A DNA stretch of 64,000 bases from Jejuia rubra (GTDB lineage Bacteria; Bacteroidota; Bacteroidia; Flavobacteriales; Flavobacteriaceae), in NCBI RefSeq assembly GCF_042684665.1, contig NZ_JBHULY010000005.1, positions 620,001 to 684,000 on the forward strand. The letters run 5' to 3'. The first letter of the stretch is position 1, and every line of letters starts with the position of its first letter. Of this stretch, positions 16,337-25,329 are shown piece after piece. The translations under genes and the position numbers were made by a program. Below the pieces are notes generated by a model. It saw nothing but the letters and a program-made list of their open reading frames with translations. It made no database searches and had not been told where the DNA came from.

Positions 16337-17437
16337 ATGAAGCTATTTTATACCGGCCTGTTGTGGTTGATTTGTGCCGTTTGTTTGGCCCAAGACAAAA
16401 CCCATACGTCCTATCTGGATGTCAATTATTTCTCAGGCTACGTTGGGCTTCACAACGATGAAATACTGCATTTAATTCAGGAACATCCCCAAGGTGTTAT
16501 TGTAAGCTGGAATAAAAAAACCTTTGGTTACGAGGATTGGGAACAATGTTTTGGCTACCCAGACTTAGGATTTTCATTAGCCTATCAAAACTTTAACAAT
16601 TCTGTTTTAGGAAACAACCTTTCGGTTTACGCCCACTATAATTTTTACTTTTTCAACCGGAATTTAATGCTTCGGATTGGTCAGGGGATGGCCTATAATT
16701 CCAATCCTTACGACAGGGAAACCAACTTTAAGAATGTGGCTTTCGGTTCTACATTTATGAGTAGTACTTATGCCATGTTGCAGTATAAAAAGGAGCGGAT
16801 TTTTGATAGATTTGGGATGCAGGCTGGATTTTCCCTGATTCACTATTCCAACGCCAATGTTAAGGCACCAAACAATGGCACTAATACCATTGCATTTAAT
16901 GTGGGTGTAACGTATAATTTAGATGAGGAAAATCTGGAATATCAAGATACTTTAGACCGAAAAACGGACAGAAAATTTACCGAACCTATCAAATACAATA
17001 TGGTATTTAGGGGAGGGGTAAATGAAAGTGACTTGATTGGTAGCGGGCAATACCCGTTTTATATTTTATCGGCCTATGCCGACAAACGTATCAATAGAAA
17101 AAGTGCTGTGCAGTTAGGGGCAGATGTGTTCTTTTCTAATTTTTTAAAGGAATTAATTAAATTTAGAAGTGTAGCGTTTCCAGAAGAAAATGTTTCGGGA
17201 GATGAAGACTATAAAAGAGTTGGCGTGTTTGTTGGCCACGAATTGTTCATCAACAAATTGAGCTTGTTAAGCCAAGTGGGGTATTATGTGTATTATCCAT
17301 TTGAATTTGAAGGCCGAACTTATATCAGGGCAGGTTTAAAACGCTATTTTGGAGAAAAATGGTTTGGGACTCTGACCTTGAAATCTCATGGGTTTAGGGC
17401 AGAAGCGGTTGAATTTGGGGTTGGCCTAAGATTATAA
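16337..17437 (+). CDS. acyloxyacyl hydrolase / PagL-like lipid A deacylase
   Basis: This 366-residue protein has a Sec signal peptide (cleavage near residue 18, after CLAQ) and alternating beta strands typical of an outer-membrane barrel. HYSNAN around residues 169-174 matches the catalytic His-x-Ser-Asn of PagL-type lipid A 3-O-deacylases; His169 and Ser171 would be active. It probably trims acyl chains from lipid A. The ATG at 16337 follows a likely -7 box, which rules out the TTG at 16316. Confidence 0.8.
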   Translation: MKLFYTGLLWLICAVCLAQDKTHTSYLDVNYFSGYVGLHNDEILHLIQEHPQGVIVSWNKKTFGYEDWEQCFGYPDLGFSLAYQNFNNSVLGNNLSVYAHYNFYFFNRNLMLRIGQGMAYNSNPYDRETNFKNVAFGSTFMSSTYAMLQYKKERIFDRFGMQAGFSLIHYSNANVKAPNNGTNTIAFNVGVTYNLDEENLEYQDTLDRKTDRKFTEPIKYNMVFRGGVNESDLIGSGQYPFYILSAYADKRINRKSAVQLGADVFFSNFLKELIKFRSVAFPEENVSGDEDYKRVGVFVGHELFINKLSLLSQVGYYVYYPFEFEGRTYIRAGLKRYFGEKWFGTLTLKSHGFRAEAVEFGVGLRL

Positions 17438-17440
17438 TTT

Positions 17441-17866
17441 ATGGAACAGAGACTGACAATTGTAGGTTTGGGTGTTAGCGATTTGAAATCGGCAACTCAG
17501 TTTTATGAAGAAAAATTTGGTTGGAGGAAAACGGAATCGAGCAATGACAGTATTTCGTTTTTCCAAATGAATGGTATCTTGTTGTCCTTATACCCAAGAG
17601 AGAAGTTGGCCGAAGATGCCAAAGTGTCTAATGAAGGAAGTGGATTTAAAGGTTTTACCATTGCTTTTAATGCACGCTCTAAAGAAGAAGTGGATGCCAT
17701 TTTTGAAGATTTGAAGCAAAAAGGGGTTGCTATAGTTAAACCAGCCGAAGAGGTATTTTGGGGTGGCTATAGTGGCTATGTTGCAGACATGGATGGGAAT
17801 TTATGGGAAATAGCATTCAATCCATTCTTGGCGATGGATGAGAAGGGTAATACATCTGAAGTCTAG
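17441..17866 (+). CDS. VOC (glyoxalase-like) family protein
   Basis: This 141-residue protein has the two beta-alpha-beta-beta-beta modules of the vicinal-oxygen-chelate fold: LTIVGLGVSDLKSATQFYEEKFGW at the start and GYSGYVADMDGNLWEIAFNPF near the end. Such proteins bind a metal and small ligands; the substrate cannot be told. It lies 3 bases after the acyloxyacyl hydrolase gene. Confidence 0.85.
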   Translation: MEQRLTIVGLGVSDLKSATQFYEEKFGWRKTESSNDSISFFQMNGILLSLYPREKLAEDAKVSNEGSGFKGFTIAFNARSKEEVDAIFEDLKQKGVAIVKPAEEVFWGGYSGYVADMDGNLWEIAFNPFLAMDEKGNTSEV

Positions 17867-17869
17867 TTT

Positions 17870-18619
17870 ATGCTGAAAAGAATAGCTTGCATATCGTTAA
17901 TTTTATTAGTTTTTGCTTGTGACAGCGAAAATGCCAACGACTGTTTTCAAACTGCTGGGCCACTGGTTCAAAATGAAGTGGTTGTTGAACCTTTTGATAA
18001 GATTTTAGTGAACCGCAATGTGGAATTAATTCTGAAAGATGGTTCTGAACAAAAGGTGGTTGTAGAAACCGGTGAAAATCTATTGAACGATGTTGAGGTG
18101 TCGGTCACTGATGAAAGGATAACTTTAACGGATCATAACAATTGCAATTATGTTCGTGATTATGGCATTACCAAAATTTATATCACCTCACCAAATATAA
18201 GAGAAATACGAAGTTCCACTCAATACAGTATCAAATCTGATGGGGTTTTGTCTTATCCTGAAATCACAGTTGCATCCGAAGATTTTAATGCTCCTGGTAC
18301 TTTCACAGTTGGGGATTTTATTCTCGAGTTAAATAGTAACACTTTTAGAGCGACATTTAATGGGTTGTCCAGCTGTTTTGTTTCTGGTTCGGTAAATAAT
18401 TTGAATGTTTCTTTTTTTGCTGGCGACGGAAGGTTTGAGGGGCGGAACTTAATCGCTCAAAACGTTGAGGTACTTAATCGTGGTTCCAATGATATGGTGG
18501 TTAATCCGCAGGCAGAAATCACAGGTACAATATCCAGTACTGGAAATGTTATAGCTGTAAACCGGCCACCAGTTGTAGAGGTTGAAGAACTCTACAAAGG
18601 ACGCCTAATTTTTGAATAA
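17870..18619 (+). CDS. DUF2807 (GIN domain) lipoprotein
   Basis: These 249 residues start with a lipoprotein signal; the lipobox LVFAC has the acylated Cys17. The rest is a repetitive beta-rich region beginning F-DKILV-RNVELILKDG, the usual opening of DUF2807, the putative auto-transporter adhesin head GIN domain. It is probably an outer-membrane or periplasmic lipoprotein of unknown function. Its last 15 bases overlap the convergent ackA gene. Confidence 0.8.
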   Translation: MLKRIACISLILLVFACDSENANDCFQTAGPLVQNEVVVEPFDKILVNRNVELILKDGSEQKVVVETGENLLNDVEVSVTDERITLTDHNNCNYVRDYGITKIYITSPNIREIRSSTQYSIKSDGVLSYPEITVASEDFNAPGTFTVGDFILELNSNTFRATFNGLSSCFVSGSVNNLNVSFFAGDGRFEGRNLIAQNVEVLNRGSNDMVVNPQAEITGTISSTGNVIAVNRPPVVEVEELYKGRLIFE

Positions 18620-19792
18620 TTCCACTGACTGTTTCGCGATTTCAAGCTCTTCATTGGTGGGGATAATCAGTACTTTTACTATGGAAGTTTCAGCACTTAC
18701 ATCTGTAAGTTTGTCCGGTCTTACTTTGTTTTTGTCTTCATCCAAGACGATTCCTAGATAATTCAATTCACTACAAACGCGTCGGCGCATATCAACTGAA
18801 TTTTCTCCAATACCCGCAGTAAATACGATGGCATCTAAACCGTTCAAAATCGCCGCATAGCTACCGATATATTTTTTTATCCGATAGGCATTCATGTCCA
18901 GTGCTAGTTGTGCATTTTTGTCCCCATTGTCCGCTTTTGCCTGAATTTCTCGCATATCGCTGTGTCCTGTTAATCCCAACATACCACTTTTCTTTTGAAT
19001 AATGGTATTGATTTCTGAAAGGCTGAGATTAAAACGCTCGGCCATATGGAAAATAATGGAAGGGTCTACATCTCCAGAGCGTGTACCCATAATTAATCCG
19101 TTAACAGGGGAAAAACCCAGAGAGTGGTCAATACTTTTGCCATCTTTAATGGCAGTCATGCTACAACCATTACCTAGATGAATCGTGATGATTTTTGAAT
19201 GTGCTTTGTCCAAGTATTCGATGGCCTTCTCGGACACATATTTATGACTCGTGCCATGGAATCCATACAATCGAATATTATGCATGTCTGAATATTCATT
19301 AGGAATGGCATATTTATAGGCGTGTTCTGGGATGGACTGATGAAAGGCTGTGTCAAAAACTGCCACCTGTTTGGCTTTTGGAAAAATGGCCTCGGCAACT
19401 TCAATACCTTCCAAATTAGCAGGATTATGTAAAGGAGCCAAAGAGGATAAGGCTTTGATTTTTGCTTTAACGTTTGCCGTGATTTCAGTTGTATTGCTGA
19501 AATGCTTGCCTCCGTGTACCACACGATGCCCCACAATATCAATAGCATCTGCTGATTTGATAATTCCGGTATCTTTGTCCAACAATTGTTTGGAAACCAT
19601 TTGCAGGCCTACCTTATGGTTGGGAATGGATTCCACAACTTCAATTGTATCTTTATTTGTTTTGAATTTGAAAATGGCATCCTCAAAGCCGATGCGCTCA
19701 ATTATTCCTGAACATAAAATCCTGGTATCAGGCATTGAAAACAATTGAAATTTTAGAGATGAACTCCCTGAGTTTAAAACGAGTACCTGCAT
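18605..19792 (-). CDS. ackA: acetate kinase
   Basis: AckA interconverts acetyl phosphate plus ADP with acetate plus ATP. The 395-residue sugar-kinase-fold protein shows VLNSGSSSLKFQLF at the N-terminus, GHRVVHGG, VAVFDTAFHQ, YGFHGTSHKYV and GNGCSMTAI. It starts 2 bases after the pta stop, forming the usual Pta-AckA pair for acetate overflow and substrate-level ATP formation. Confidence 0.96.
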   Translation of the reverse strand: MQVLVLNSGSSSLKFQLFSMPDTRILCSGIIERIGFEDAIFKFKTNKDTIEVVESIPNHKVGLQMVSKQLLDKDTGIIKSADAIDIVGHRVVHGGKHFSNTTEITANVKAKIKALSSLAPLHNPANLEGIEVAEAIFPKAKQVAVFDTAFHQSIPEHAYKYAIPNEYSDMHNIRLYGFHGTSHKYVSEKAIEYLDKAHSKIITIHLGNGCSMTAIKDGKSIDHSLGFSPVNGLIMGTRSGDVDPSIIFHMAERFNLSLSEINTIIQKKSGMLGLTGHSDMREIQAKADNGDKNAQLALDMNAYRIKKYIGSYAAILNGLDAIVFTAGIGENSVDMRRRVCSELNYLGIVLDEDKNKVRPDKLTDVSAETSIVKVLIIPTNEELEIAKQSVELFKN

Positions 19793-19793
19793 A

Positions 19794-21884
19794 TTAAAAA
19801 TCTTGAGCTTGGATTGCGGTTATGATTACGGTGCTATAAATATCATCAGCAGTACAGCCTCTACTTAAATCATTAACTGGTTTGTTTAGGCCTTGTAACA
19901 TTGGGCCTATAGCCAAGGCACCCGTCTCTCGCTGTACGGCCTTATAGGTATTGTTTCCAGTATTCAAATCAGGGAAAATCAACACACTAGCCTGTCCCGC
20001 AACTTCGGAATCTGGTAATTTGCTTTTTCCAATGCGCATATCCACGGCAGCGTCGTACTGTATAGGGCCTTCAATTTTAAGATCGGGAGCGGCGGCTTTT
20101 GCAATTTCGGTAGCCTTTCTCACCTTGTCCACATCTTCACCTTTTCCAGAGGCGCCAGAGGAATAGGATAGCATTGCTACTTTTGGTTCAACCCCAAAAC
20201 TGCGGGCCGTTTCAGCGGATGAAATCGCGATTTCTGCCAATTGCTCGGCATTGGGATTCGGATTGATGGCGCAGTCTCCAAAAATGGAAACACGATCTTC
20301 CAAACACATAAAGAATACGGAAGAGACAATATTTACGCCCGGCTTGGTTTTGATGAACTGCAGTGCCGGTCTTAAGGTATGAGCTGTGGTGTGTAAGGCT
20401 CCTGAAACCATACCATCTGCATGCCCCTTATATATCATCATTGTGGCGAAATACGACACGTCGGTCATGGCATCTTTGGCCATATCTATATTTACACCTT
20501 TATGTTTTCTCAGTTCGTAGAACGTTTTTACATAATCCTCGAAATGTGGAGCGTCTGTTGGGAATACTACGTTTATATCATCCAAGTCCAAAGGGATGTC
20601 ATATTTGTTGATTTGCTCTTGTATTTTTTCTTTTTCACCTATCAGGGTTAAGTCTACTACGTGTGCATCAATCAGTCTTGCAGAGGCCCGTAAAACCCTT
20701 TCGTCATAACCTTCCGGTAAAACGATGTGTTTTTTGTCATTCAAGGCACGTTGCAACAAATTGTACTGGAACATCCTTGGTGTGAAGATATCTGACTGGA
20801 ACGTAATCAAATCTTCAGCTAACTTATCTGTGTTTACGTGTTTTTCAAATGTGGCGATAGAGGTTTCGATTTTTTCTATGTTTTCGGCATAAATTCTGGA
20901 TTTTATTTTGCCAATAGCATTGGTGACAAAAAAAGTACCATCTTTTACGCTTATAATAGGTACAACGCTTGAAAGCCCTTCAATAAGTCTAAGTATGGGT
21001 TTTTCTGGAATAAGGCCACCGGTTAAAATAATGCCGGATATTTTTGGGTAATTGGCAGAAATGTTTGCCTGTAAGGCTCCCAAAATTATATCGGCCCTAT
21101 CGCCAGGGGTAATCACCAGCGCGTTTTCTTTTAAATGTGTTAAGTAGTTACGCAATTGCATGGCACCCACGCTGTAGTTTTCGGATTGATTGTTAATCAT
21201 CTCTTGGCCAAAAAGTACGGTACCCTTGAGCTTTCTAACAATTTCCTTGACCGTTGGGCTTGCCAGACTGCTAATTTTAGGAATGACCGTAATGTCTGTG
21301 CCTTCATTGATTCGGGATTTTATCAGCCCTTTTAGAGTGCCGACATCTTTGGGGTCAATCTTATTGGTCATAATTGACAGTACGTCCACTTCTTCTTTGA
21401 AGGTGTCATGGGCTAATTGCACGTTTTCTACAATCTCAGAAAGTTCTTTTTTGTCGCCCTGTGAAACAATTATGACCGGCAATCCAAGGTTTTTTGAAAT
21501 CAAAATATTGATATCAAGCTCCAAACTAGAATTTTCATGCGAAAAATCAGTACCCTCAACCAATACAAAGTCAAAACGTTCTTCAAGATGTTTGTACTTT
21601 TTAATGATTTCGTCTATGACATCACCGGATTTTCCTCTGTTGTACAGATCCAAAACCTGGCTTCTCGTATAAGCAAAAGTCTTTTTGTAGTTAATATCCA
21701 GTTCAAAATAGGAGACTACCGTATTAATGTGGTTGTCGGGTTCTCCTTCCTTCGTGTCCTCGATAATGGGACGAAAATAGCCCACTTTAGCAGTTTTGCC
21801 TAAAAGCATGCGCATTAAGCCCAGAACAACCACGGATTTTCCACTGTTGGGTTCGATGGTTGCTACATAAATTCCCTTGCTCAT
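19794..21884 (-). CDS. pta: phosphate acetyltransferase (long form)
   Basis: Pta converts acetyl-CoA and phosphate to acetyl phosphate for AckA. The 696 residues include an N-terminal P-loop domain of the BioD type (ATIEPNSGKSVV), a central DRTGG domain, and the C-terminal catalytic PTA_PTB domain (VLPEGYDERVLRA, GMVSGALHTTAHTLRPAL). This three-domain layout matches the long proteobacterial-type Pta. Confidence 0.95.
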   Translation of the reverse strand: MSKGIYVATIEPNSGKSVVVLGLMRMLLGKTAKVGYFRPIIEDTKEGEPDNHINTVVSYFELDINYKKTFAYTRSQVLDLYNRGKSGDVIDEIIKKYKHLEERFDFVLVEGTDFSHENSSLELDINILISKNLGLPVIIVSQGDKKELSEIVENVQLAHDTFKEEVDVLSIMTNKIDPKDVGTLKGLIKSRINEGTDITVIPKISSLASPTVKEIVRKLKGTVLFGQEMINNQSENYSVGAMQLRNYLTHLKENALVITPGDRADIILGALQANISANYPKISGIILTGGLIPEKPILRLIEGLSSVVPIISVKDGTFFVTNAIGKIKSRIYAENIEKIETSIATFEKHVNTDKLAEDLITFQSDIFTPRMFQYNLLQRALNDKKHIVLPEGYDERVLRASARLIDAHVVDLTLIGEKEKIQEQINKYDIPLDLDDINVVFPTDAPHFEDYVKTFYELRKHKGVNIDMAKDAMTDVSYFATMMIYKGHADGMVSGALHTTAHTLRPALQFIKTKPGVNIVSSVFFMCLEDRVSIFGDCAINPNPNAEQLAEIAISSAETARSFGVEPKVAMLSYSSGASGKGEDVDKVRKATEIAKAAAPDLKIEGPIQYDAAVDMRIGKSKLPDSEVAGQASVLIFPDLNTGNNTYKAVQRETGALAIGPMLQGLNKPVNDLSRGCTADDIYSTVIITAIQAQDF

Positions 21885-21905
21885 TGTTGACGTTTTGTAG
21901 ATTTA

Positions 21906-21913
21906 CAAAGATA
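21906..21913 (-). promoter_or_regulatory. -7 box for pta-ackA
   Basis: On the minus strand this reads TATCTTTG, an exact TAnnTTTG match 22 bases before the pta start codon. The -33 box is not clear. Confidence 0.4.
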
Positions 21914-22063
21914 GTTTTTTATGTGTTTTAACCAGAAAATAACTATAACTATTTTGTGATTTGCTCGGCAAAATTACAGCCTTGTTGTTTATGGGAAGAT
22001 GATTTTTATCATACTTTAATTTTATGCAACAAAATTTCTAGGATTTGATGGGGATGGTCCAAA

Positions 22064-22957
22064 TTATTTTGATGTCAATTCTCTAAAAAGTGATTCCAAA
22101 CTCGCATTTTTTTGATTGAGCTGTAAAATCTTTAATTGATTGTCGTGCGCAAAATCGAACACATATGAGCGCATGTCTTCGGAGGTCTTAAATGTAATTT
22201 CGTAAACAAAATCATAGGTGTTTGTCACTTTTTCAACTTTTGGGAGTTTTAAAAGAAAGGCATCCTCCACACGGTAATCAAATTCTACAATTACGGTTTG
22301 GACTTTTTCGTTGCGAAGGTCTTTCAGTTTTTTATCAGCAACAATTTCACCTTTATTGATAATAATTACCCTATCGCACATGGCTTCCACTTCCTGCATG
22401 ATATGGGTGGATAGGAAAACGGTTTTGGTTTTGCCAATGGATTTGATAAGGTTCCTAATATCAATTAATTGATTGGGGTCCAAACCCGTTGTGGGTTCAT
22501 CTAGAATTAAAACTTCCGGGTCATGTAATAAAGCACTAGCTAGACCTACTCGCTGGCGATAGCCTTTGGAGAGTTGGCCTATCTTTTTGTGGATTTCGGG
22601 CGTTAATCCCGTCATTTCGATGACTTCGGCAATTCTTGCTTTATCTACTTTGTAAATGCCCGCATTAAAAGCTAAATACTCCTTTATATACATGTCTAAA
22701 TATAAAGGGTTGTGTTCGGGCAGATAGCCTACACTTTTTTGAATATCTTGATGTTGTTCGATACCAAAACCATTCACTTTTATACTGCCCGAGGTGGGCT
22801 GGATGTAAGTGGTCAAAATTTTCATCATAGTGGACTTGCCAGCGCCGTTGGGGCCTAAAAAGCCTACAATTTCGGGTTGTACCACGTTGAATGAAATGTT
22901 GTTTAGGGCTTTTTGATTGCCGTACAATTTGGAAACACCATTGACTTCAATAGACAT
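22064..22957 (-). CDS. gldA: gliding motility ABC transporter ATP-binding subunit GldA
   Basis: This 297-residue ABC ATPase has Walker A GPNGAGKST, the signature LSKGYRQRVGLA, Walker B VLILDEPTTGLDP, and the long C-terminal region typical of GldA. GldA with GldF/GldG forms an ABC transporter needed for gliding in Flavobacterium; its partners are not in the window. An in-frame TTG at 22978 lies inside the likely -7 box, so the ATG at 22957 (MSIEVNGVSKLYG) is chosen. Confidence 0.88.
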   Translation of the reverse strand: MSIEVNGVSKLYGNQKALNNISFNVVQPEIVGFLGPNGAGKSTMMKILTTYIQPTSGSIKVNGFGIEQHQDIQKSVGYLPEHNPLYLDMYIKEYLAFNAGIYKVDKARIAEVIEMTGLTPEIHKKIGQLSKGYRQRVGLASALLHDPEVLILDEPTTGLDPNQLIDIRNLIKSIGKTKTVFLSTHIMQEVEAMCDRVIIINKGEIVADKKLKDLRNEKVQTVIVEFDYRVEDAFLLKLPKVEKVTNTYDFVYEITFKTSEDMRSYVFDFAHDNQLKILQLNQKNASLESLFRELTSK

Positions 22958-22975
22958 TTGACTGATTTGTTTTGT

Positions 22976-22983
22976 CAAAAATA
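22976..22983 (-). promoter_or_regulatory. -7 box for gldA
   Basis: The minus strand reads TATTTTTG, matching TAnnTTTG 18 bases before the ATG at 22957. The -33 box is unclear. Confidence 0.35.
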
Positions 22984-23064
22984 GCGATTCTATAACGCAA
23001 TTCTAATTTTGCTATAAATTCTTTAAATCTTTTTAAAAAAGTCAAAAAAAACGTTTTGGGGTGC

Positions 23065-23094
23065 TTTGATTTCTTGAAATATTAATTACTTTAG
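23065..23094 (+). promoter_or_regulatory. promoter of the pheA leader and operon
   Basis: TTTG at 23065-23068 and TACTTTAG at 23087-23094 are spaced 18 bases apart. This is one mismatch from the Bacteroidetes consensus. Transcription would start around 23100, only a few bases before the leader peptide ATG at 23106. Confidence 0.6.
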
Positions 23095-23105
23095 CCGACG
23101 TAATT

Positions 23106-23186
23106 ATGAGAACGACAACATTTTATACATACTTTAGCTTTTTTTATTTCTTTTTTGGGAAAGAAATCGAGACGTTGTGTGTATAA
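23106..23186 (+). CDS. Phe/Tyr-rich leader peptide of the pheA attenuator
   Basis: A 26-codon open frame starts just after the promoter. Residues 6-17 read FYTYFSFFYFFF: seven Phe and three Tyr in twelve codons. The rest of the peptide is ordinary, and the TAA is at 23184-23186. Such a run of codons for the end product is the hallmark of a leader peptide in ribosome-mediated attenuation, as in enterobacterial pheA. The downstream gene is pheA (prephenate dehydratase), and the RNA after the peptide can form alternative hairpins, which strongly supports this reading. Expression has not been observed; the call rests on sequence design. Confidence 0.8.
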   Translation: MRTTTFYTYFSFFYFFFGKEIETLCV

Positions 23187-23219
23187 ATAGTAACAATATA
23201 TTTTAATGCAAGTCTCGAT
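23166..23219 (+). promoter_or_regulatory. antiterminator of the pheA attenuator
   Basis: ATCGAGAC at 23166-23173 lies within the leader peptide's last codons and is perfectly complementary to GTCTCGAT at 23212-23219. TTGTGT at 23175-23180 extends the pairing with 23206-23211, including two wobbles and one bulged G. A ribosome that reaches the leader stop would cover the left arm; one stalled at early Phe codons would leave it free. Confidence 0.7.
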
Positions 23220-23238
23220 GAAAATCGAGACTTTTTTT
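23210..23238 (+). terminator. attenuator terminator directly before pheA
   Basis: AAGTCTCGAT (23210-23219) and ATCGAGACTT (23224-23233) form a perfect 10-bp stem with a GAAA loop. Seven T follow (23232-23238), running straight into the pheA ATG at 23239. The left arm is the same sequence used by the antiterminator, so the two structures exclude each other. Confidence 0.8.
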
Positions 23239-24066
23239 ATGATTAATACGGTAGCCATACAGGGAGTTAAAGGGAGTTTTCACCATATTGTATCACAGGA
23301 ATTTTTTGAAAAGCCTGTGGATATTATTGAGTGTATGACTTTTGACAGGGTTGTGGAAGCACTTATTAACGGTGAGTGCGATGCGGCCATTATGGCTTTG
23401 GAAAACTCTATTGCTGGCTCGATTATTCCAAATTATGCGATGATTGATAACAATCATTTGCATATCGTTGGGGAGCACTATTTGGATATTCAGCATAATT
23501 TGATGGCACTACCGAGTCAAAGAATTGAAGATATAAAAGAGGTGTATTCGCACCCGATGGCGTTGTTGCAATGTAAAAGATTTTTTAGGGGATATCCTCA
23601 TATCAAATTAGTAGAAGATAAGGACACGGCGGAGGTTGCGGATCGTATTCAAAAGCATAAATTGAAACATATTGGCGCGATTGCCAGCGTACTTGCGGCC
23701 GAAATTTTTGAACTAGATGTTTTGGCGCATAGTATCCAAACGATAAAGCATAATGAAACGCGTTTTGCGGTGGTAAAACGGACCAATTCCGAAGTGTCCG
23801 AAAGCGAAATTAATAAGGCTTCGATTAAATTTGAAGCGGACCATAAGCGCGGGAGTTTAGCAACGATATTGAATGTGATGAGTGATTGTAAGTTGAATTT
23901 AACAAAGATTCAGTCCTTGCCCATTATTGAAACGCCGTGGAAATATGCCTTTTTCGTAGATGTGACATTTGACGCTTATGCAGATTTTTTAAAGGCGAAG
24001 TCCTTGATTGAAATTATGAGCCCGAGTTTTAAGTTGCTCGGGGAATATAAAAATGCCAAGTTATGA
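23239..24066 (+). CDS. pheA: prephenate dehydratase
   Basis: This 275-residue enzyme converts prephenate to phenylpyruvate, the committed step to phenylalanine. It has AIQGVKGSFHHIVSQEFF at the N-terminus, MALENSIAGSI, the HPMALLQC region, a NETRFAVV motif and a C-terminal ACT domain (FEADHKRGSLATILNVMSD) for Phe feedback. No chorismate mutase domain is fused; that activity is on the DAHP synthase gene downstream. A longer in-frame start at 23206 would place codons inside the terminator hairpin, so 23239 is the start. It overlaps the next gene by 4 bases. Confidence 0.94.
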   Translation: MINTVAIQGVKGSFHHIVSQEFFEKPVDIIECMTFDRVVEALINGECDAAIMALENSIAGSIIPNYAMIDNNHLHIVGEHYLDIQHNLMALPSQRIEDIKEVYSHPMALLQCKRFFRGYPHIKLVEDKDTAEVADRIQKHKLKHIGAIASVLAAEIFELDVLAHSIQTIKHNETRFAVVKRTNSEVSESEINKASIKFEADHKRGSLATILNVMSDCKLNLTKIQSLPIIETPWKYAFFVDVTFDAYADFLKAKSLIEIMSPSFKLLGEYKNAKL

Positions 24067-25208
24067 TTGAAGTAGCGAAGCGATTACATACGGTTGAAGA
24101 ATACTACTTCTCTCGAAAATTGAGAGAGGTTGGCTTGTTGATTGCAAGCGGAAAGCCTATCATCAACTTGGGTATTGGCAGTCCGGATTTGCAACCACCA
24201 CAACGTGTTTTGGATGCTATTGCCAATAGTCTTGGTGACGCCACGGCGCATAAATACCAGAGTTACCAAGGACTTCCGGAGTTAAGGGAGGCGATGGTCA
24301 AATTTTATAAAACTCATTTTGGAGTGAATGCCAACGCTACCAACGAAATTTTGCCTTTGATGGGAAGCAAGGAAGGTATTATGCATATTTCGATGGCTTA
24401 TCTCAATGAAGGCGATGAAGTGTTGATTCCAAACCCGGGATACCCCACATATCAATCGGTAACGAAATTGGTGGGTGCAAAAATTGTAACCTATGATTTG
24501 GATGCTTCCAACAATTGGATGCCCAACATCGCGGATTTAGAGCAAAAGGATTTAAGTAAGGTGAAATTAATGTGGGTGAATTATCCACATATGCCAACGG
24601 GAGCAACACCTACTGAAACCGTTTTTGAAGAATTGGTAGCTTTTGGAAAGCGCCATAATATTCTGATTGTCAATGACAATCCTTATAGTTTCGTGCTGAA
24701 TGAGAATCCAAAAAGTATTTTAAGCGTTGAAGGTGCCAAGGATGTGTGCTTGGAATTGAATTCACTTAGCAAAACCTTTAACATGGCTGGATGGCGCGTG
24801 GGTATGGTTTTGGGGAATAGCGAGCATATCGGCAATATTTTAAAGGTAAAAAGCAATATGGATTCTGGAATGTTTTATGGGATTCAGAAAGGCGCTATTG
24901 AAGCCTTAAAATGTTCGGAAATGTGGTTTGTGACTTTGAATAGTGTTTACAAAAGACGACGCGATTTGGTATGGCAAATGGCCGAGGCTTTAAACTGCAC
25001 ATACGATAAAAATGCCACTGGTATGTTTGTGTGGGCAAAGTTGCCACCATATTTAAAGTCTGAAGAGTTTATAGATTTAATATTGAAAGAGAATCACGTA
25101 TTCATTACCCCGGGAACCATTTTTGGAAGTCAGGGTGAAGGGTACATTCGGTTTTCGTTGTGTGCTGCAACGGAGGTTTTAGAAGAAGCTTTGGCACGAG
25201 TTAAATAA
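24063..25208 (+). CDS. class I/II aminotransferase (aromatic amino acid operon)
   Basis: This 381-residue fold-type I PLP aminotransferase has NLGIGSPDLQPP at the N-terminus, NPGYPTYQS, MWVNYPHMPTGA, and the PLP Lys in NSLSKTFNMAGWRVG. Its place between pheA and tyrA, with an ATGA overlap to pheA, suggests it transaminates phenylpyruvate and 4-hydroxyphenylpyruvate to Phe and Tyr. An aspartate- or LL-DAP-aminotransferase-like specificity cannot be excluded. Confidence 0.9.
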   Translation: MIEVAKRLHTVEEYYFSRKLREVGLLIASGKPIINLGIGSPDLQPPQRVLDAIANSLGDATAHKYQSYQGLPELREAMVKFYKTHFGVNANATNEILPLMGSKEGIMHISMAYLNEGDEVLIPNPGYPTYQSVTKLVGAKIVTYDLDASNNWMPNIADLEQKDLSKVKLMWVNYPHMPTGATPTETVFEELVAFGKRHNILIVNDNPYSFVLNENPKSILSVEGAKDVCLELNSLSKTFNMAGWRVGMVLGNSEHIGNILKVKSNMDSGMFYGIQKGAIEALKCSEMWFVTLNSVYKRRRDLVWQMAEALNCTYDKNATGMFVWAKLPPYLKSEEFIDLILKENHVFITPGTIFGSQGEGYIRFSLCAATEVLEEALARVK

Positions 25209-25280
25209 AGTTGACAGTCGCAGTCTCAGTTGACAGAGGCTTCGAAATGAATTGAAAATGAATTGTAAATAATAAAAATC

Positions 25281-25324
25281 CGTCCGAGTAAATTTTCTCC
25301 CCTTCGGGGAGGCTAAGTGGGGCT
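25281..25324 (+). repeat. family A repeat before tyrA
   Basis: CCGTCCGAGTAAATTTTCTC leads into the hairpin CTCCCCTTCGGGGAG, then GCTAAGTGGGGCT. It matches the copies before cysD and the sulfite reductase gene and ends 5 bases before the tyrA ATG, but here the AGGAGG is degenerate (AAGTGGGG). Confidence 0.75.
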
Positions 25325-25329
25325 TATTT

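Noticed and set aside
23166..23238. T-box or protein-dependent (PyrR/TRAP-like) leader before pheA
   Set aside because: No T-box sequence or repeated GAG/UAG triplets are present; the Phe-rich frame explains the structure better.
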